Part shown: positions 4,663 through 11,670 of the stretch, in pieces
Position numbering within the stretch: the stretch's first letter is position 1
Layout: each line of letters begins with the position of its first letter
Virus record (IMG/VR): IMGVR_UViG_3300050821_003770
Coordinates: 1 to 22,731 of that record
DNA length: 22,731 nucleotides
Direction: 5' to 3' (one strand)
DNA from: a virus
The notes under the pieces: model-generated
What the model was told of the DNA's origin: nothing
Seen by the model: the letters and a program-made list of their open reading frames with translations, nothing else
Database searches by the model: none
Made by a program: the position numbers and the translations under genes

Positions 4663-6744
4663 TTGGAGTATCACTACCGAACTTCGGGAATTATTGCCTT
4701 GGCCAAAAAAGCAGCAGACGCAACCGATGATAACTCACTGGACTCAGCAGTGTCCGTACTTAGTAGTGACCACGAAGCTGGTTGGGACGCACTCGCCACC
4801 ATCAGATCCACCTGGTATGACAAAGAACGTTTGTTAGTCGGCCGCCTTGCTGACCAGTACAGCCAGAAATCTGCTCGCTCACACGTCACGGACGCACACC
4901 TCTCAACACTCGCTTGGGAGCGCCAGATGCGTGTTTGTTCACAACTTCCTAGCGGCCAGGTCTATAACGTCAGCAAGAAAGACGAAAAAGCCGCCGCACT
5001 CATGAACCTTGTACTGAGCAAGTACATCATGCCCGGTGCCAACAGCCAGTTCGATCTCCTGACCAAACTCCGCATGACTGGTGTCTACGCTTCAACCTAT
5101 GGCGCTCAGTTCGTCCTCTATGCCTACCGCATTGATGATGAGTACATCGGCCCCGACTTCTGGTTAATCCCGGCTCGTAACATTGTCTTCCAACCAGGCC
5201 GCAACAACGTCCAGGATTGTGCATGGGTTGATGTCATTACCGAAGAGAACAAGAGTTACTTTGTCGACATCTCCAAACGAACCACCACTCAGTGGAGCAA
5301 ACCCAACATCAAGAAACTCCTCGCCGCTGTCAAAACAGGCGCTGTTCCAGCCTCAAACAACAAGGAAGACACCAAATCGGCTGTTGAACGCTCCCGCAAC
5401 CAAGTTGGTCAACCTGGTGGCAAGACTCCAAAGATCGAGTTGGTTACTCGCTACGAAAAGGGTAAGAATGGTCACTGGAAAACCTGGGCCAAAGACTACC
5501 CAGATGCCGGCGTTCTGCGTGACATCGAGAATCCATTCAAGTCAGGCAAGATTCCGATTGTTGGCCGCTACTGTTTCCCACTGCTCGATTCTATCTGGGG
5601 ACTGGGTGACTTCGAACGTGGTATCACCATGCAAAAGGCCAAAGACAGCCTGATTAACCTCTACCTCGAAGCCGTCAAGATGTCGATCTTCCCACCACTC
5701 ATGATCGACGTCGATCAAGTCACGCCATCAACCATCAAGATGGAAGCTGGCGCCCGTTGGTTCATGCAGTCCATGGACGCCGTTCAATCATTCGAAACCA
5801 GTCCGATGGGTGTCCAAGAGTTCACCTCAACCTATCAGTTCATGACGACCGCGCTGCTGAACCAGTTCGGTACCACAGACACATCCTCAAACGCTCACCA
5901 GTCTGGCAATGCCGCCTTTGGTAAAACACCCGAAGCACTCCAACAACTGCAGCAGCGTGAGTCAGCTCGTGACGCCTGGGATCGCTACATGCTCGAGAAA
6001 TTCATCCAAGAACTATTTGAAGGCATGATTAACCTGCTCGCGACCAAGCAAGAGAAGCCAATCAACTTCCACGTCTTTGATAAAGATATGGAAGAAATCT
6101 GTGAGCAGTTCTGTGTTGACGATGATGATGACAAAGAGAACGACGGCGCACCAACCAACCCTACGATGCCCGTTAAGAAGAAAACCAAGCCAGATCCAAA
6201 GCTCATCACCACCTACGACAACCGCACTGCCAAAGTCACCGTCAATAAGTCCGATCTCGTACCAGACAACAAATTCGTGGTTGATCCAAGCTCAACCCAA
6301 AAAGAAGATGAAGAAGCCCAGAATGAAAGTTTGACCCAGATCCTCAATCTCTACATGACAGCACCACAAGTCTGGGATCAACTCCTCAGCCAAGGCAGCA
6401 TGAAGTTCGACGCTGCTCAAGCCTTTAAGCAGTTCGTCCAAAACTCAGGTGTTCAAGACCCAGACAAGATCATTGTCACGACCGAGGACGAAGACCAACC
6501 GCAACTTGGCCCAGACGGTCAACCACTGCAACCCGCTCAACCAGGTGTTCCTGGCCAACCAACTCAGCCGGCCGCTGGCCAACCACCAAGCACACCAGCT
6601 ATGGCAAACCAAGTCCTGCAATCCGTCCAGCAAGGTGGTGATCCAACAGAAGCCATGAACAACCTGCAGCAAGCTGCCATGTATCGCGATCCACAATCAA
6701 TGCAAGCAGCAGCACAACTATTTCCACAAGGAGCACAACGATGA
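4663..6744 (+). CDS. Portal protein
   Basis: A 693-residue portal that would form the dodecameric DNA channel at the capsid vertex. Supporting features are its length, its place after terminase and before scaffold, a central region with YASTYGAQFVLYAYRIDDEY and WLIPARNIVFQPG, the conserved-looking helical core around residues 400-440 (TALLNQFGTT), and the crown/barrel-like helix LEKFIQELFEGMINLL. An acidic patch VDDDDDKEND lies near residues 484-493. The C-terminal 80 residues are Gln/Pro-rich, then helical. The only usable start is TTG 4663 (stop in frame at 4651-4653), with AAGG just upstream. The next gene overlaps by 4 nt. Confidence 0.85.
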   Translation: MEYHYRTSGIIALAKKAADATDDNSLDSAVSVLSSDHEAGWDALATIRSTWYDKERLLVGRLADQYSQKSARSHVTDAHLSTLAWERQMRVCSQLPSGQVYNVSKKDEKAAALMNLVLSKYIMPGANSQFDLLTKLRMTGVYASTYGAQFVLYAYRIDDEYIGPDFWLIPARNIVFQPGRNNVQDCAWVDVITEENKSYFVDISKRTTTQWSKPNIKKLLAAVKTGAVPASNNKEDTKSAVERSRNQVGQPGGKTPKIELVTRYEKGKNGHWKTWAKDYPDAGVLRDIENPFKSGKIPIVGRYCFPLLDSIWGLGDFERGITMQKAKDSLINLYLEAVKMSIFPPLMIDVDQVTPSTIKMEAGARWFMQSMDAVQSFETSPMGVQEFTSTYQFMTTALLNQFGTTDTSSNAHQSGNAAFGKTPEALQQLQQRESARDAWDRYMLEKFIQELFEGMINLLATKQEKPINFHVFDKDMEEICEQFCVDDDDDKENDGAPTNPTMPVKKKTKPDPKLITTYDNRTAKVTVNKSDLVPDNKFVVDPSSTQKEDEEAQNESLTQILNLYMTAPQVWDQLLSQGSMKFDAAQAFKQFVQNSGVQDPDKIIVTTEDEDQPQLGPDGQPLQPAQPGVPGQPTQPAAGQPPSTPAMANQVLQSVQQGGDPTEAMNNLQQAAMYRDPQSMQAAAQLFPQGAQR

Positions 6745-7103
6745 ACGACGACGGCGCATTAGTCCCATCACTCGACCCACTTATGCCAGAAGACGTTCAG
6801 CAGACGTTTGAGAGCCAGCAGGCGCCACTTGAACAGGCAGACGCTGAACTTGCCGTGTTGTCGAGCGTGCCTGGCTTCATTCGCGTCCAGGCGAAGATGC
6901 AGAAGTACATCGATGACTTCCACTCGGGTGCAGCGATTGGCATCACACCTCAAATGACCGTCCATGATGTTGGTGAGAAGTATCTTGTCGCCAGTGGAGT
7001 CGCCACAGTGTTGCAAGACATTCTCGGTGATGTGACGCGCGCCCAGCAATCCATCGCGGCAAGGGAGGAAGCAAATGCAGCCAGACAGCAAGGAACAACC
7101 TAA
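6741..7103 (+). CDS. Hypothetical protein following portal
   Basis: A 120-residue acidic, helical protein. ATG 6741 overlaps the portal TGA and has AAGGAG 7 nt before it (inside the portal 3' end). Middle segment: AELAVLSSVPGFIRVQAKMQKY; C-terminal half: GEKYLVASGVATVLQDILGDV and an Arg/Glu/Ala-rich helix. In this position podoviruses often carry small head-completion or scaffold-like genes, but no family is recognised. Confidence 0.65.
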   Translation: MNDDGALVPSLDPLMPEDVQQTFESQQAPLEQADAELAVLSSVPGFIRVQAKMQKYIDDFHSGAAIGITPQMTVHDVGEKYLVASGVATVLQDILGDVTRAQQSIAAREEANAARQQGTT

Positions 7104-7311
7104 TGCGCCACCCGATCTCTACACCCATGAGTTTAACCTGGATGCCTTACCGGAAATCCAACTCACGGGACACCAGTGGATACAGATGGGTAATGAGTTA
7201 CGTTGCACTTCATGCGCTTTCACTCATGGCACGTACATCGATTCAGACCACCAACTCTACGGCATTGATGAGGAGGGTAAGCCGATGATCCGCAAAATAA
7301 CTGTGACATGA
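7075..7311 (+). CDS. Small zinc-ribbon-like protein
   Basis: A 78-residue protein overlapping the previous gene by 29 nt, with a strong SD (GGGAGG at 7063-7068, 6 nt before ATG 7075). The core GHQWIQMGNELRCTSCAFTH gives His33, Cys44, Cys47 and His51, a likely zinc site. The layout HxW-x8-C-xx-C matches the small Cys protein at 354-605. It is the last gene before the structured 262-nt leader of the head genes. Function unknown; such proteins in phages are often small DNA- or protein-binding accessories. Confidence 0.65.
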   Translation: MQPDSKEQPNAPPDLYTHEFNLDALPEIQLTGHQWIQMGNELRCTSCAFTHGTYIDSDHQLYGIDEEGKPMIRKITVT

Positions 7312-7320
7312 CTTGACCTT

Positions 7321-7361
7321 TCACTACTGGGTGGTTTCTCAAATCGACTACCCGGTAGTGA
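7321..7361 (+). other. 14-bp RNA hairpin with two compensating G.U pairs
   Basis: Positions 7321-7334 pair with 7348-7361 over 14 consecutive base pairs, twelve Watson-Crick and two G.U, with a 13-nt loop. It begins 10 nt after the stop of the zinc-ribbon-like gene. No T-run follows, so it is not a standard intrinsic terminator; a processing or stability hairpin is more likely. Confidence 0.6.
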
Positions 7362-7413
7362 GCGATCAAACGTTCAGGCGCGAGCAGCCTCAGAGCCGTA
7401 GAGAACCTTAAAA

Positions 7414-7556
7414 ATTCACATCTCATAACCACGGCTAACGTGGGCCGGTTTCAAAAACAAGGTTTCGTCATAAAGAGGGGTTCAGTGTTTGTTTTGTACT
7501 AAATAGGCATGTAAAAAGATTGCGACCGTTATTAGTCGTGGTTATGAGATGTGAAT
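7414..7556. repeat. 20-bp perfect inverted repeat before head operon
   Basis: ATTCACATCTCATAACCACG (7414-7433) and its exact reverse complement (7537-7556) flank a 103-bp centre. In RNA the stem would extend inwards to 25 pairs (7414-7438 with 7532-7556), with one G.U. The right arm ends 6 nt before the SD of the scaffold gene. No flanking target duplication is seen, so a transposon origin is not supported. A long RNA duplex for RNase III processing, or a regulatory site for the head genes, are the leading ideas. Confidence 0.8.
7489..7517 (+). promoter_or_regulatory. Possible promoter inside the inverted repeat
   Basis: TTGTTT (7489-7494), 17-bp spacer, TAAAAA (7512-7517). The -35 and spacing match the other promoters in the window, but the -10 is only 4/6. 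A transcript starting near 7524 would contain only the right arm of the inverted repeat. Confidence 0.3.
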
Positions 7557-7573
7557 GAAAAGAAAGGATGTGT

Positions 7574-8404
7574 ATGGATCCACAAGACCCAACACCCCCG
7601 GCGGAAAACACTGTCGCTGTAGAAGACAACAGCGCCCCTGCTTCGCCAGCAGCGGAACCAACAACTTCAGTAGAAACTCCTGTCGAGACGCCAGCAGAAG
7701 GTGAGCCAACGCCCACCGCAGAGCCAGCGCCAACAACACCAGTGGAACCTGAACACCAGCCCGCACGACCAGCCGAACGGCGGATACGTGACCTGGCGAG
7801 TGATAACAAGCGATTGGTCGAAGAGAATGCCAACCTCCTCGCTCAAGTGCCTGCAACGTCACCACAAACACCAACCTTATCCTCAATGGTTGCCGGTAGA
7901 GATTCTATCGACCCTAGCGAGTTAGATAAGATTGGTGAGCAATTTGTGGCTCAGACTGGACAAGCCGCGGCAACACTCGAAGTCAGCAAGTTGCGTTTTG
8001 AAATGCAACAAAAAGAAGCTGCCAGCCAGTTCCAATCAGACGTCCGGAAGGTAGAGAAACTCTATCCTGAACTCAACGAGGACTCACCGGAATATAACCC
8101 CGTGATAGCCGAGAAGGTTCAAAAGAACTGGGAAGCGCGTGCTATCCAAGTCAATCCCCTCAACCCAAAGATCAAAACGATCAATCCGCAAGTAAGGCTA
8201 GCGGATGTGGCGAAGGATTTCATGGAGGTTGCGAAAGCAGCCGGTGCCCACGGCCAACAGACCGCGAGTGCCGCCCTGGCCGCGAGTGAAGATACAGCTG
8301 CGTTAACGCCTAGTGCGTCCGCTCCTGCACCCGAAGTTGCGTTTGAAGATATGACGCTTAAACAACAAGAAGCGGAACTCCGAAAAAAGGGTCACAAGTT
8401 TTAG
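7574..8404 (+). CDS. Capsid scaffold protein
   Basis: A 276-residue protein directly before the major capsid gene. ATG 7574 is preferred to ATG 7568 because the SD (AAAGGA, 7563-7568) overlaps the latter. The N-terminal 75 residues are Pro/Glu/Thr/Ala-rich and disordered, followed by an Arg-rich start to a coiled coil (RIRDLASDNKRLVEENANLL) and a long helical region (LEVSKLRFEMQQKEAASQFQ). The C-terminus, MTLKQQEAELRKKGHKF, is a short basic helix such as scaffolds use to contact the coat protein. An acidic, helical protein in this position is the usual scaffold signature; direct similarity is weak. Confidence 0.75.
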   Translation: MDPQDPTPPAENTVAVEDNSAPASPAAEPTTSVETPVETPAEGEPTPTAEPAPTTPVEPEHQPARPAERRIRDLASDNKRLVEENANLLAQVPATSPQTPTLSSMVAGRDSIDPSELDKIGEQFVAQTGQAAATLEVSKLRFEMQQKEAASQFQSDVRKVEKLYPELNEDSPEYNPVIAEKVQKNWEARAIQVNPLNPKIKTINPQVRLADVAKDFMEVAKAAGAHGQQTASAALAASEDTAALTPSASAPAPEVAFEDMTLKQQEAELRKKGHKF

Positions 8405-8456
8405 TCAACTGGTCGTGGTTCTATCAACACATAAGTTTCCATAAGGAACCATAACC

Positions 8457-9383
8457 ATGTCAAACCTCACAACTAGCACGTTGTCGACGGACTTTATCGT
8501 CTATATCCAAAAACGATTCCTCGAGCGTGCGAAGAACAACATCATGTTCAAAGAGGGTGCTTCTCAGCAAGCTATCCCTGCTAACAGTGGTGTATCAATG
8601 ACGTTCAACCGTTACACTCCACTAGCCAACACGCCATCAGGCCAAGTACTAACAGAAGCGACCGTACCAACTGCTCAAGCCGTTACGAACTCACAAGTCG
8701 TTGCGACACTCGTTCAGTATGGTGGTGTGCTGACCGTATCTGACGTATTGAGTTCAGTATCTATCGACTCTCAATCAGTCGAAAAAACTGACCTGCTTTC
8801 TACGCAAATGGCTGAAACAATCGACAACAAGATTCGTGACGAATTGTTTAGTGGCTTCACTGTCCTCTACGCAAACGGCCGCGCAAACTTGAACGCGATC
8901 ACTGCAACAGACGCATTGACCGCTAAAGATGTCCTCCGTGTCCGACGTAACCTGTTCAAGAACGGTACGCAGGCATACGACGACGGTCGCTACATCGGTA
9001 AAGTCGGTGCTGATACCACCTTCGACCTGATGCAAGACAGCACCTGGGTCAACGCGCACACCTACAAAGATGGTGACAACCTCTACAACGCCGAACTCGG
9101 TCGTTTGTGGAATGTTCGCTTCCTTGAGGCTAACCAGAACCAGAAGAATGAAGCTAACGCGACTCCGGTCACTTGTTACTCTAACTTCTTCCACGGTAAA
9201 GGTGCGTTTGCAACTGTCGACCTGGACAACATGACCAGCGGCTTGTACGTTCACCAAGGTGGCAAGCAAGACACAAGCAACCCGTTGGAACAGTTCATCA
9301 CTATTGGTTGGAAAACTATCTTCGCAGTCAAGACATTGAACGCGAACTTTGGTATCAACCTAAAGACCGCTGCGAACTCTTAA
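8457..9383 (+). CDS. Major capsid protein, N4 gp56 family
   Basis: A 308-residue coat protein, with AAGGAA upstream of ATG 8457. The N-terminal IQKRFLERAKNNIMFKEGAS, then IPANSGVSMTFNRYTPLAN, LTEATVPTAQ, VVATLVQYGGVLTVSDVLS and ETIDNKIRDELFSG match the order of blocks in the N4 gp56-type major capsid family, an HK97-fold group. Several hundred copies would form the capsid shell around the portal. It is preceded by the scaffold and followed by a strong hairpin at 9407-9431, so it probably gets high expression from a short transcript. Confidence 0.9.
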   Translation: MSNLTTSTLSTDFIVYIQKRFLERAKNNIMFKEGASQQAIPANSGVSMTFNRYTPLANTPSGQVLTEATVPTAQAVTNSQVVATLVQYGGVLTVSDVLSSVSIDSQSVEKTDLLSTQMAETIDNKIRDELFSGFTVLYANGRANLNAITATDALTAKDVLRVRRNLFKNGTQAYDDGRYIGKVGADTTFDLMQDSTWVNAHTYKDGDNLYNAELGRLWNVRFLEANQNQKNEANATPVTCYSNFFHGKGAFATVDLDNMTSGLYVHQGGKQDTSNPLEQFITIGWKTIFAVKTLNANFGINLKTAANS

Positions 9384-9406
9384 TCAGAGTTAGTAACAGT
9401 TTAGAC

Positions 9407-9431
9407 GGTGGCCTAGTTGAACTAGGCCACC
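9407..9431 (+). terminator. Hairpin after the capsid gene
   Basis: GGTGGCCTAG (9407-9416) and CTAGGCCACC (9422-9431) form a perfect 10-bp stem with a 5-nt loop; the CCACCACC after it permits a shifted register. Only a moderately T-rich stretch follows (TGTTATTTTA), so it may terminate partially or protect the capsid mRNA 3' end. Confidence 0.6.
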
Positions 9432-9476
9432 ACCGTGTGTTATTTTAGAAATATATAGTAAACAAGGAAATATATC

Positions 9477-9749
9477 ATGACAGTAGTATTATCACGTGAT
9501 TCTAGCGAAGCAGACATCTTACAAGCATATAACGAAGGTGCGCATCCTGCCCTGATTGCTGAATCAACGCAACGATCAGAGGAAAATGTTCTTACTCTGC
9601 TTGCAGAGAACGAGGGCAAATTGCCTGTTGTTGATGCCGCTCCTGTAGCAGCACCTGTTGTTGAAGCACCAGTAGCGGCTCCAGTCGAAGAAGCTCCTGC
9701 AGCTGAACCCGAAGTTCCCGAAGAAACCGAAGCACCAGAGGCTGAATAA
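9477..9749 (+). CDS. HTH-like N-terminus with acidic Pro/Ala tail
   Basis: A 90-residue protein, with AAGGAAA upstream of ATG 9477. Residues about 10-42 (ADILQAYNEGAHPALIAEST, then QRSEENVLTLLAEN) have the spacing of a helix-turn-helix: a first helix, an ALIAEST turn and a second helix. From residue 50 the protein is an Ala/Pro/Val/Glu low-complexity tail (APVAAPVVEAPVAAPVEEAP and onwards), very acidic. Its position directly after the capsid gene is where head decoration or minor head proteins often sit. It could be a small head-associated protein or a regulator; the sequence does not decide. Confidence 0.6.
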   Translation: MTVVLSRDSSEADILQAYNEGAHPALIAESTQRSEENVLTLLAENEGKLPVVDAAPVAAPVVEAPVAAPVEEAPAAEPEVPEETEAPEAE

Positions 9750-9994
9750 TGATTGGCCGCGAGGCCGACATAGCCTATCTTAACCACCGTTTACAGACGT
9801 CAACGACTATTCGGGATCGTAATCGAACCCGCGATAAACTACGACAGATCCATAAGCAGGTAAAAGATAGGCGGCTGCAAGAGCTTCGTATGTATCTACT
9901 CCACGCCGAACGTATCGACAACTCAGTACAGGCAGAACATGCTCGTAATGCTATCCGAATTTATTCGGAGAAGCATTACGAGACATTGCACTAA
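9749..9994 (+). CDS. Small basic helical protein
   Basis: An 81-residue protein whose ATG overlaps the previous stop (TAATG), with AGAGG 7 nt before it. It is Arg/Lys-rich and helical (TIRDRNRTRDKLRQIHKQVK, RLQELRMYLLHAERI). Being highly basic in a head-gene region suggests nucleic-acid contact inside the virion, but this is inference. It is the last gene of the head operon and faces the minus-strand gene at 10001-10303 with only 6 nt between the two stops and no terminator between them. Confidence 0.6.
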   Translation: MIGREADIAYLNHRLQTSTTIRDRNRTRDKLRQIHKQVKDRRLQELRMYLLHAERIDNSVQAEHARNAIRIYSEKHYETLH

Positions 9995-10000
9995 TATGAC

Positions 10001-10303
10001 CTATCCTCTTTGCACAGCTACTCCACCAGGCGCACCAGCCTGTGGGTTAACTGTTTGTGGTTGAGGATCTACTGTCCCCGTTTGTGGATTGATTCCTCGA
10101 CTCTGCGGGTTATACGTGCTTGTTAAGGGTCCATTTCCCTGACTACTATCACCTTTTGGTGATGTATTGGCGACGTTAGCAGTCGTGGTGTATGAGTCCT
10201 GCAACCAAATTGTTACGACCGCACCCGCGACGACTAGTACGATAACTGCCAGCGCCGTCATTAAAGTTACTGTATAGGTGTTGGGTGTACGTGATATTTC
10301 CAT
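10001..10303 (-). CDS. Minus-strand single-pass membrane protein with 7-residue repeats
   Basis: A 100-residue protein read against the late genes. A short N-terminal segment (MEISRTPNTYTVT) leads to a transmembrane stretch (LMTALAVIVLVVAGAVVTIW, residues about 14-33). The rest is polar, Gln/Pro/Gly-rich, with four tandem 7-residue units of the form xNPQxxx (YNPQSRG, INPQTGT, VDPQPQT, VNPQAGA). AAAGG lies before the ATG at the right distance for an SD, and a TATAAT -10 lies upstream on the minus strand. A lone antisense gene with its own signals within a late module is the classic look of a moron, for example a superinfection-exclusion or cell-surface gene. Confidence 0.65.
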   Translation of the reverse strand: MEISRTPNTYTVTLMTALAVIVLVVAGAVVTIWLQDSYTTTANVANTSPKGDSSQGNGPLTSTYNPQSRGINPQTGTVDPQPQTVNPQAGAPGGVAVQRG

Positions 10304-10359
10304 TGTGGTATAACCTTTCTACTTTCCGAAGGGTCACGACCATGCTATTGTTAGACATG

Positions 10360-10384
10360 GCCCGAACTACAACTTCGGGCTTTT
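10360..10384 (+). terminator. Intrinsic terminator for plus-strand read-through
   Basis: GCCCGAA (10360-10366) and TTCGGGC (10374-10380) with a 7-nt loop are followed by TTTT. It would stop transcripts from the head operon after they cross the antisense gene at 10001-10303. Read on the minus strand the same hairpin falls in the 5' leader of that gene. Confidence 0.65.
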
Positions 10385-10396
10385 ATGATTTGTACT

Positions 10397-10402
10397 ATTA
10401 TA
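10397..10402 (-). promoter_or_regulatory. Possible -10 box for the minus-strand membrane gene
   Basis: A perfect TATAAT on the minus strand, with no good -35 at 16-18 bp. The start point would be near 10390, just before the hairpin at 10360-10380 and about 87 nt before the ATG at 10303. Confidence 0.35.
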
Positions 10403-10436
10403 TTAGCACAAAGGCCTTTAATTTACTATGTTGGTA

Positions 10437-10445
10437 TGATATTAT
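10437..10445 (+). promoter_or_regulatory. Extended -10 promoter for the internal-protein operon (copy C)
   Basis: TGATATTAT (10437-10445) is an extended -10, with TTTAAT 17 bp upstream of TATTAT as a weak -35. It lies upstream of the third copy of the conserved late leader. Confidence 0.4.
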
Positions 10446-10479
10446 TCTGGTAACCGAGCGATCAATCGCAAGGATCACG

Positions 10480-10530
10480 CCTACCTACGAATTAATAGAT
10501 GGCACGCCCTTCTGGGTGATGTCTATTTTT
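10480..10530 (+). promoter_or_regulatory. Conserved late leader, copy C: motif plus terminator-like hairpin
   Basis: The motif starts at 10480 (CTACCTACGAATTAATAG and three more bases) and matches copies A and B at 15 of 21 positions without gaps. Then GGCACGCCC (10501-10509) pairs with GGGTGaTGTC (10514-10523), one bulged A and two G.U pairs, around a TTCT loop, followed by TATTTTT. No complete plus-strand gene lies between here and the terminator at 10360-10384, so this hairpin does not simply end an upstream gene. Confidence 0.55.
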
Positions 10531-10590
10531 ATAGCAGGGGTTATCCTAATCTTCTCAGAAGCCAGCGCGCCGAGAGGAGATATATCACTA

Positions 10591-11661
10591 ATGGATTTAG
10601 GCCCAAACAACCCAACTGTAGTCGGTAATTTAGGTGTCGCTGGCGCTCTGGGGTCATCGACCGGTAGTGCTCAGGCATACCAACCAACAGTCGCACCCGC
10701 TGGTGGTGGAACCGTGGTGCCATTGGTGGGGGATGGTGGCACTCCTCAAACTCAACCACAACCACAGCAGCAACCACAGACCTACGCCGGATATGGCGGT
10801 TCATACTCGAGCCCTGACACCGCATCACTCGCCAATGCCTACGGTGCTCAGTTCGACGCTCAAACCCAAGCTATTCAAAACGCCATGAACCTCGCGCAAC
10901 AGGTTGCCAACTCAGGCCAGAGTCGCGTCGATCAGAGTTACGGCGTCCAACAAGGTGGTTTGCAACAACAACTGCAGATGGGTAACGCCAATCTCGACCA
11001 GTCGCAGAACCAGCTCGATCTCGCCAAGTCCAACAGTCTTCGTGACCTCGGAAACAACCTACGTCTCGCTTCCCAGAGTTACGCCAACCAAGCCGGGACG
11101 ATGGGCGCTGGTGACTCGTCTGCCATGGACGTTTTGAACTACGCACTCAGTAACCAGGGCAACCGCCAACGAAACGACGTCCTTCAAAACGCCGGCCAAC
11201 AGCAGACAGGGCTCAACCTTCAACGCTCCCAATTACAAGGCACGTACGACCAGAACCAAAAGATGCTCGACGACTGGCACGCCAACGAGATGCAAGCCAT
11301 CGTCAACCAGTACGCCACCCAAGAACAACAGTTCCAACAGGCCTTGGCGAACGCTCAAGGACAGAAAGCCATCGACCTTGCCTACATCGGTAAGGGTCAA
11401 GCTGCTAACAGCGCCATCCAACAGCTTCAAAACCTCCAAGCAACCTACAACGCCAACACCAACCAACTCCAAAACGCCTACAGCAATATCCAAGCACCCG
11501 ATGCTTCCCTCGGAGCTGGCTTAACGAACGCCTACAACGTTCAACCGATTAGTGCTGGCCAACTGACGACACAGAATCTGAGCAACAACCAAGCATCGTT
11601 TAGTCCTACCGACATCAACGCCAACCTAAAGAAGACAGATCAATTCGGTAATCCGGTTTAG
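10591..11661 (+). CDS. Q/N-rich coiled-coil internal virion protein
   Basis: A 356-residue protein. The in-frame ATG at 10285 is rejected because it would translate through the promoter and leader; ATG 10591 has AGGAG at about 12 nt. The N-terminal 75 residues are Gly/Pro/Gln-rich and disordered (PQTQPQPQQQPQTYAGYGG). Residues about 85-330 are almost entirely Gln/Asn/Ala-rich helix (ANAYGAQFDAQTQAIQNAMN, GLQQQLQMGNANLDQSQNQL), likely a long coiled coil. Such composition next to a giant protein, between head and tail genes, is typical of podovirus ejection (internal core) proteins. No direct family match is claimed. Confidence 0.65.
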   Translation: MDLGPNNPTVVGNLGVAGALGSSTGSAQAYQPTVAPAGGGTVVPLVGDGGTPQTQPQPQQQPQTYAGYGGSYSSPDTASLANAYGAQFDAQTQAIQNAMNLAQQVANSGQSRVDQSYGVQQGGLQQQLQMGNANLDQSQNQLDLAKSNSLRDLGNNLRLASQSYANQAGTMGAGDSSAMDVLNYALSNQGNRQRNDVLQNAGQQQTGLNLQRSQLQGTYDQNQKMLDDWHANEMQAIVNQYATQEQQFQQALANAQGQKAIDLAYIGKGQAANSAIQQLQNLQATYNANTNQLQNAYSNIQAPDASLGAGLTNAYNVQPISAGQLTTQNLSNNQASFSPTDINANLKKTDQFGNPV

Positions 11662-11670
11662 GAGCACCTA

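Noticed and set aside
7414-7556. Inverted repeat as ends of a mini-transposon
   Set aside because: No target-site duplication, no second copy in the window, and the flanks (TAAAA versus GAAAAG) do not match.
8775-9269. Long antisense ORF (164 codons) within the capsid gene
   Set aside because: Same reason: a shadow of a conserved coding sequence without its own signals.
10307-10314. TGGTATAAC on the plus strand as a fourth late promoter
   Set aside because: It is an extended -10-like string but its would-be leader does not carry the conserved motif, and the same bases are the SD-region complement of the antisense gene.
10285-10590. Long N-terminal extension of the 10591 gene back to ATG 10285
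   Set aside because: It would run through a terminator, a promoter and the conserved leader, and the translation is hydrophobic and Tyr-rich unlike the Q/N-rich protein.
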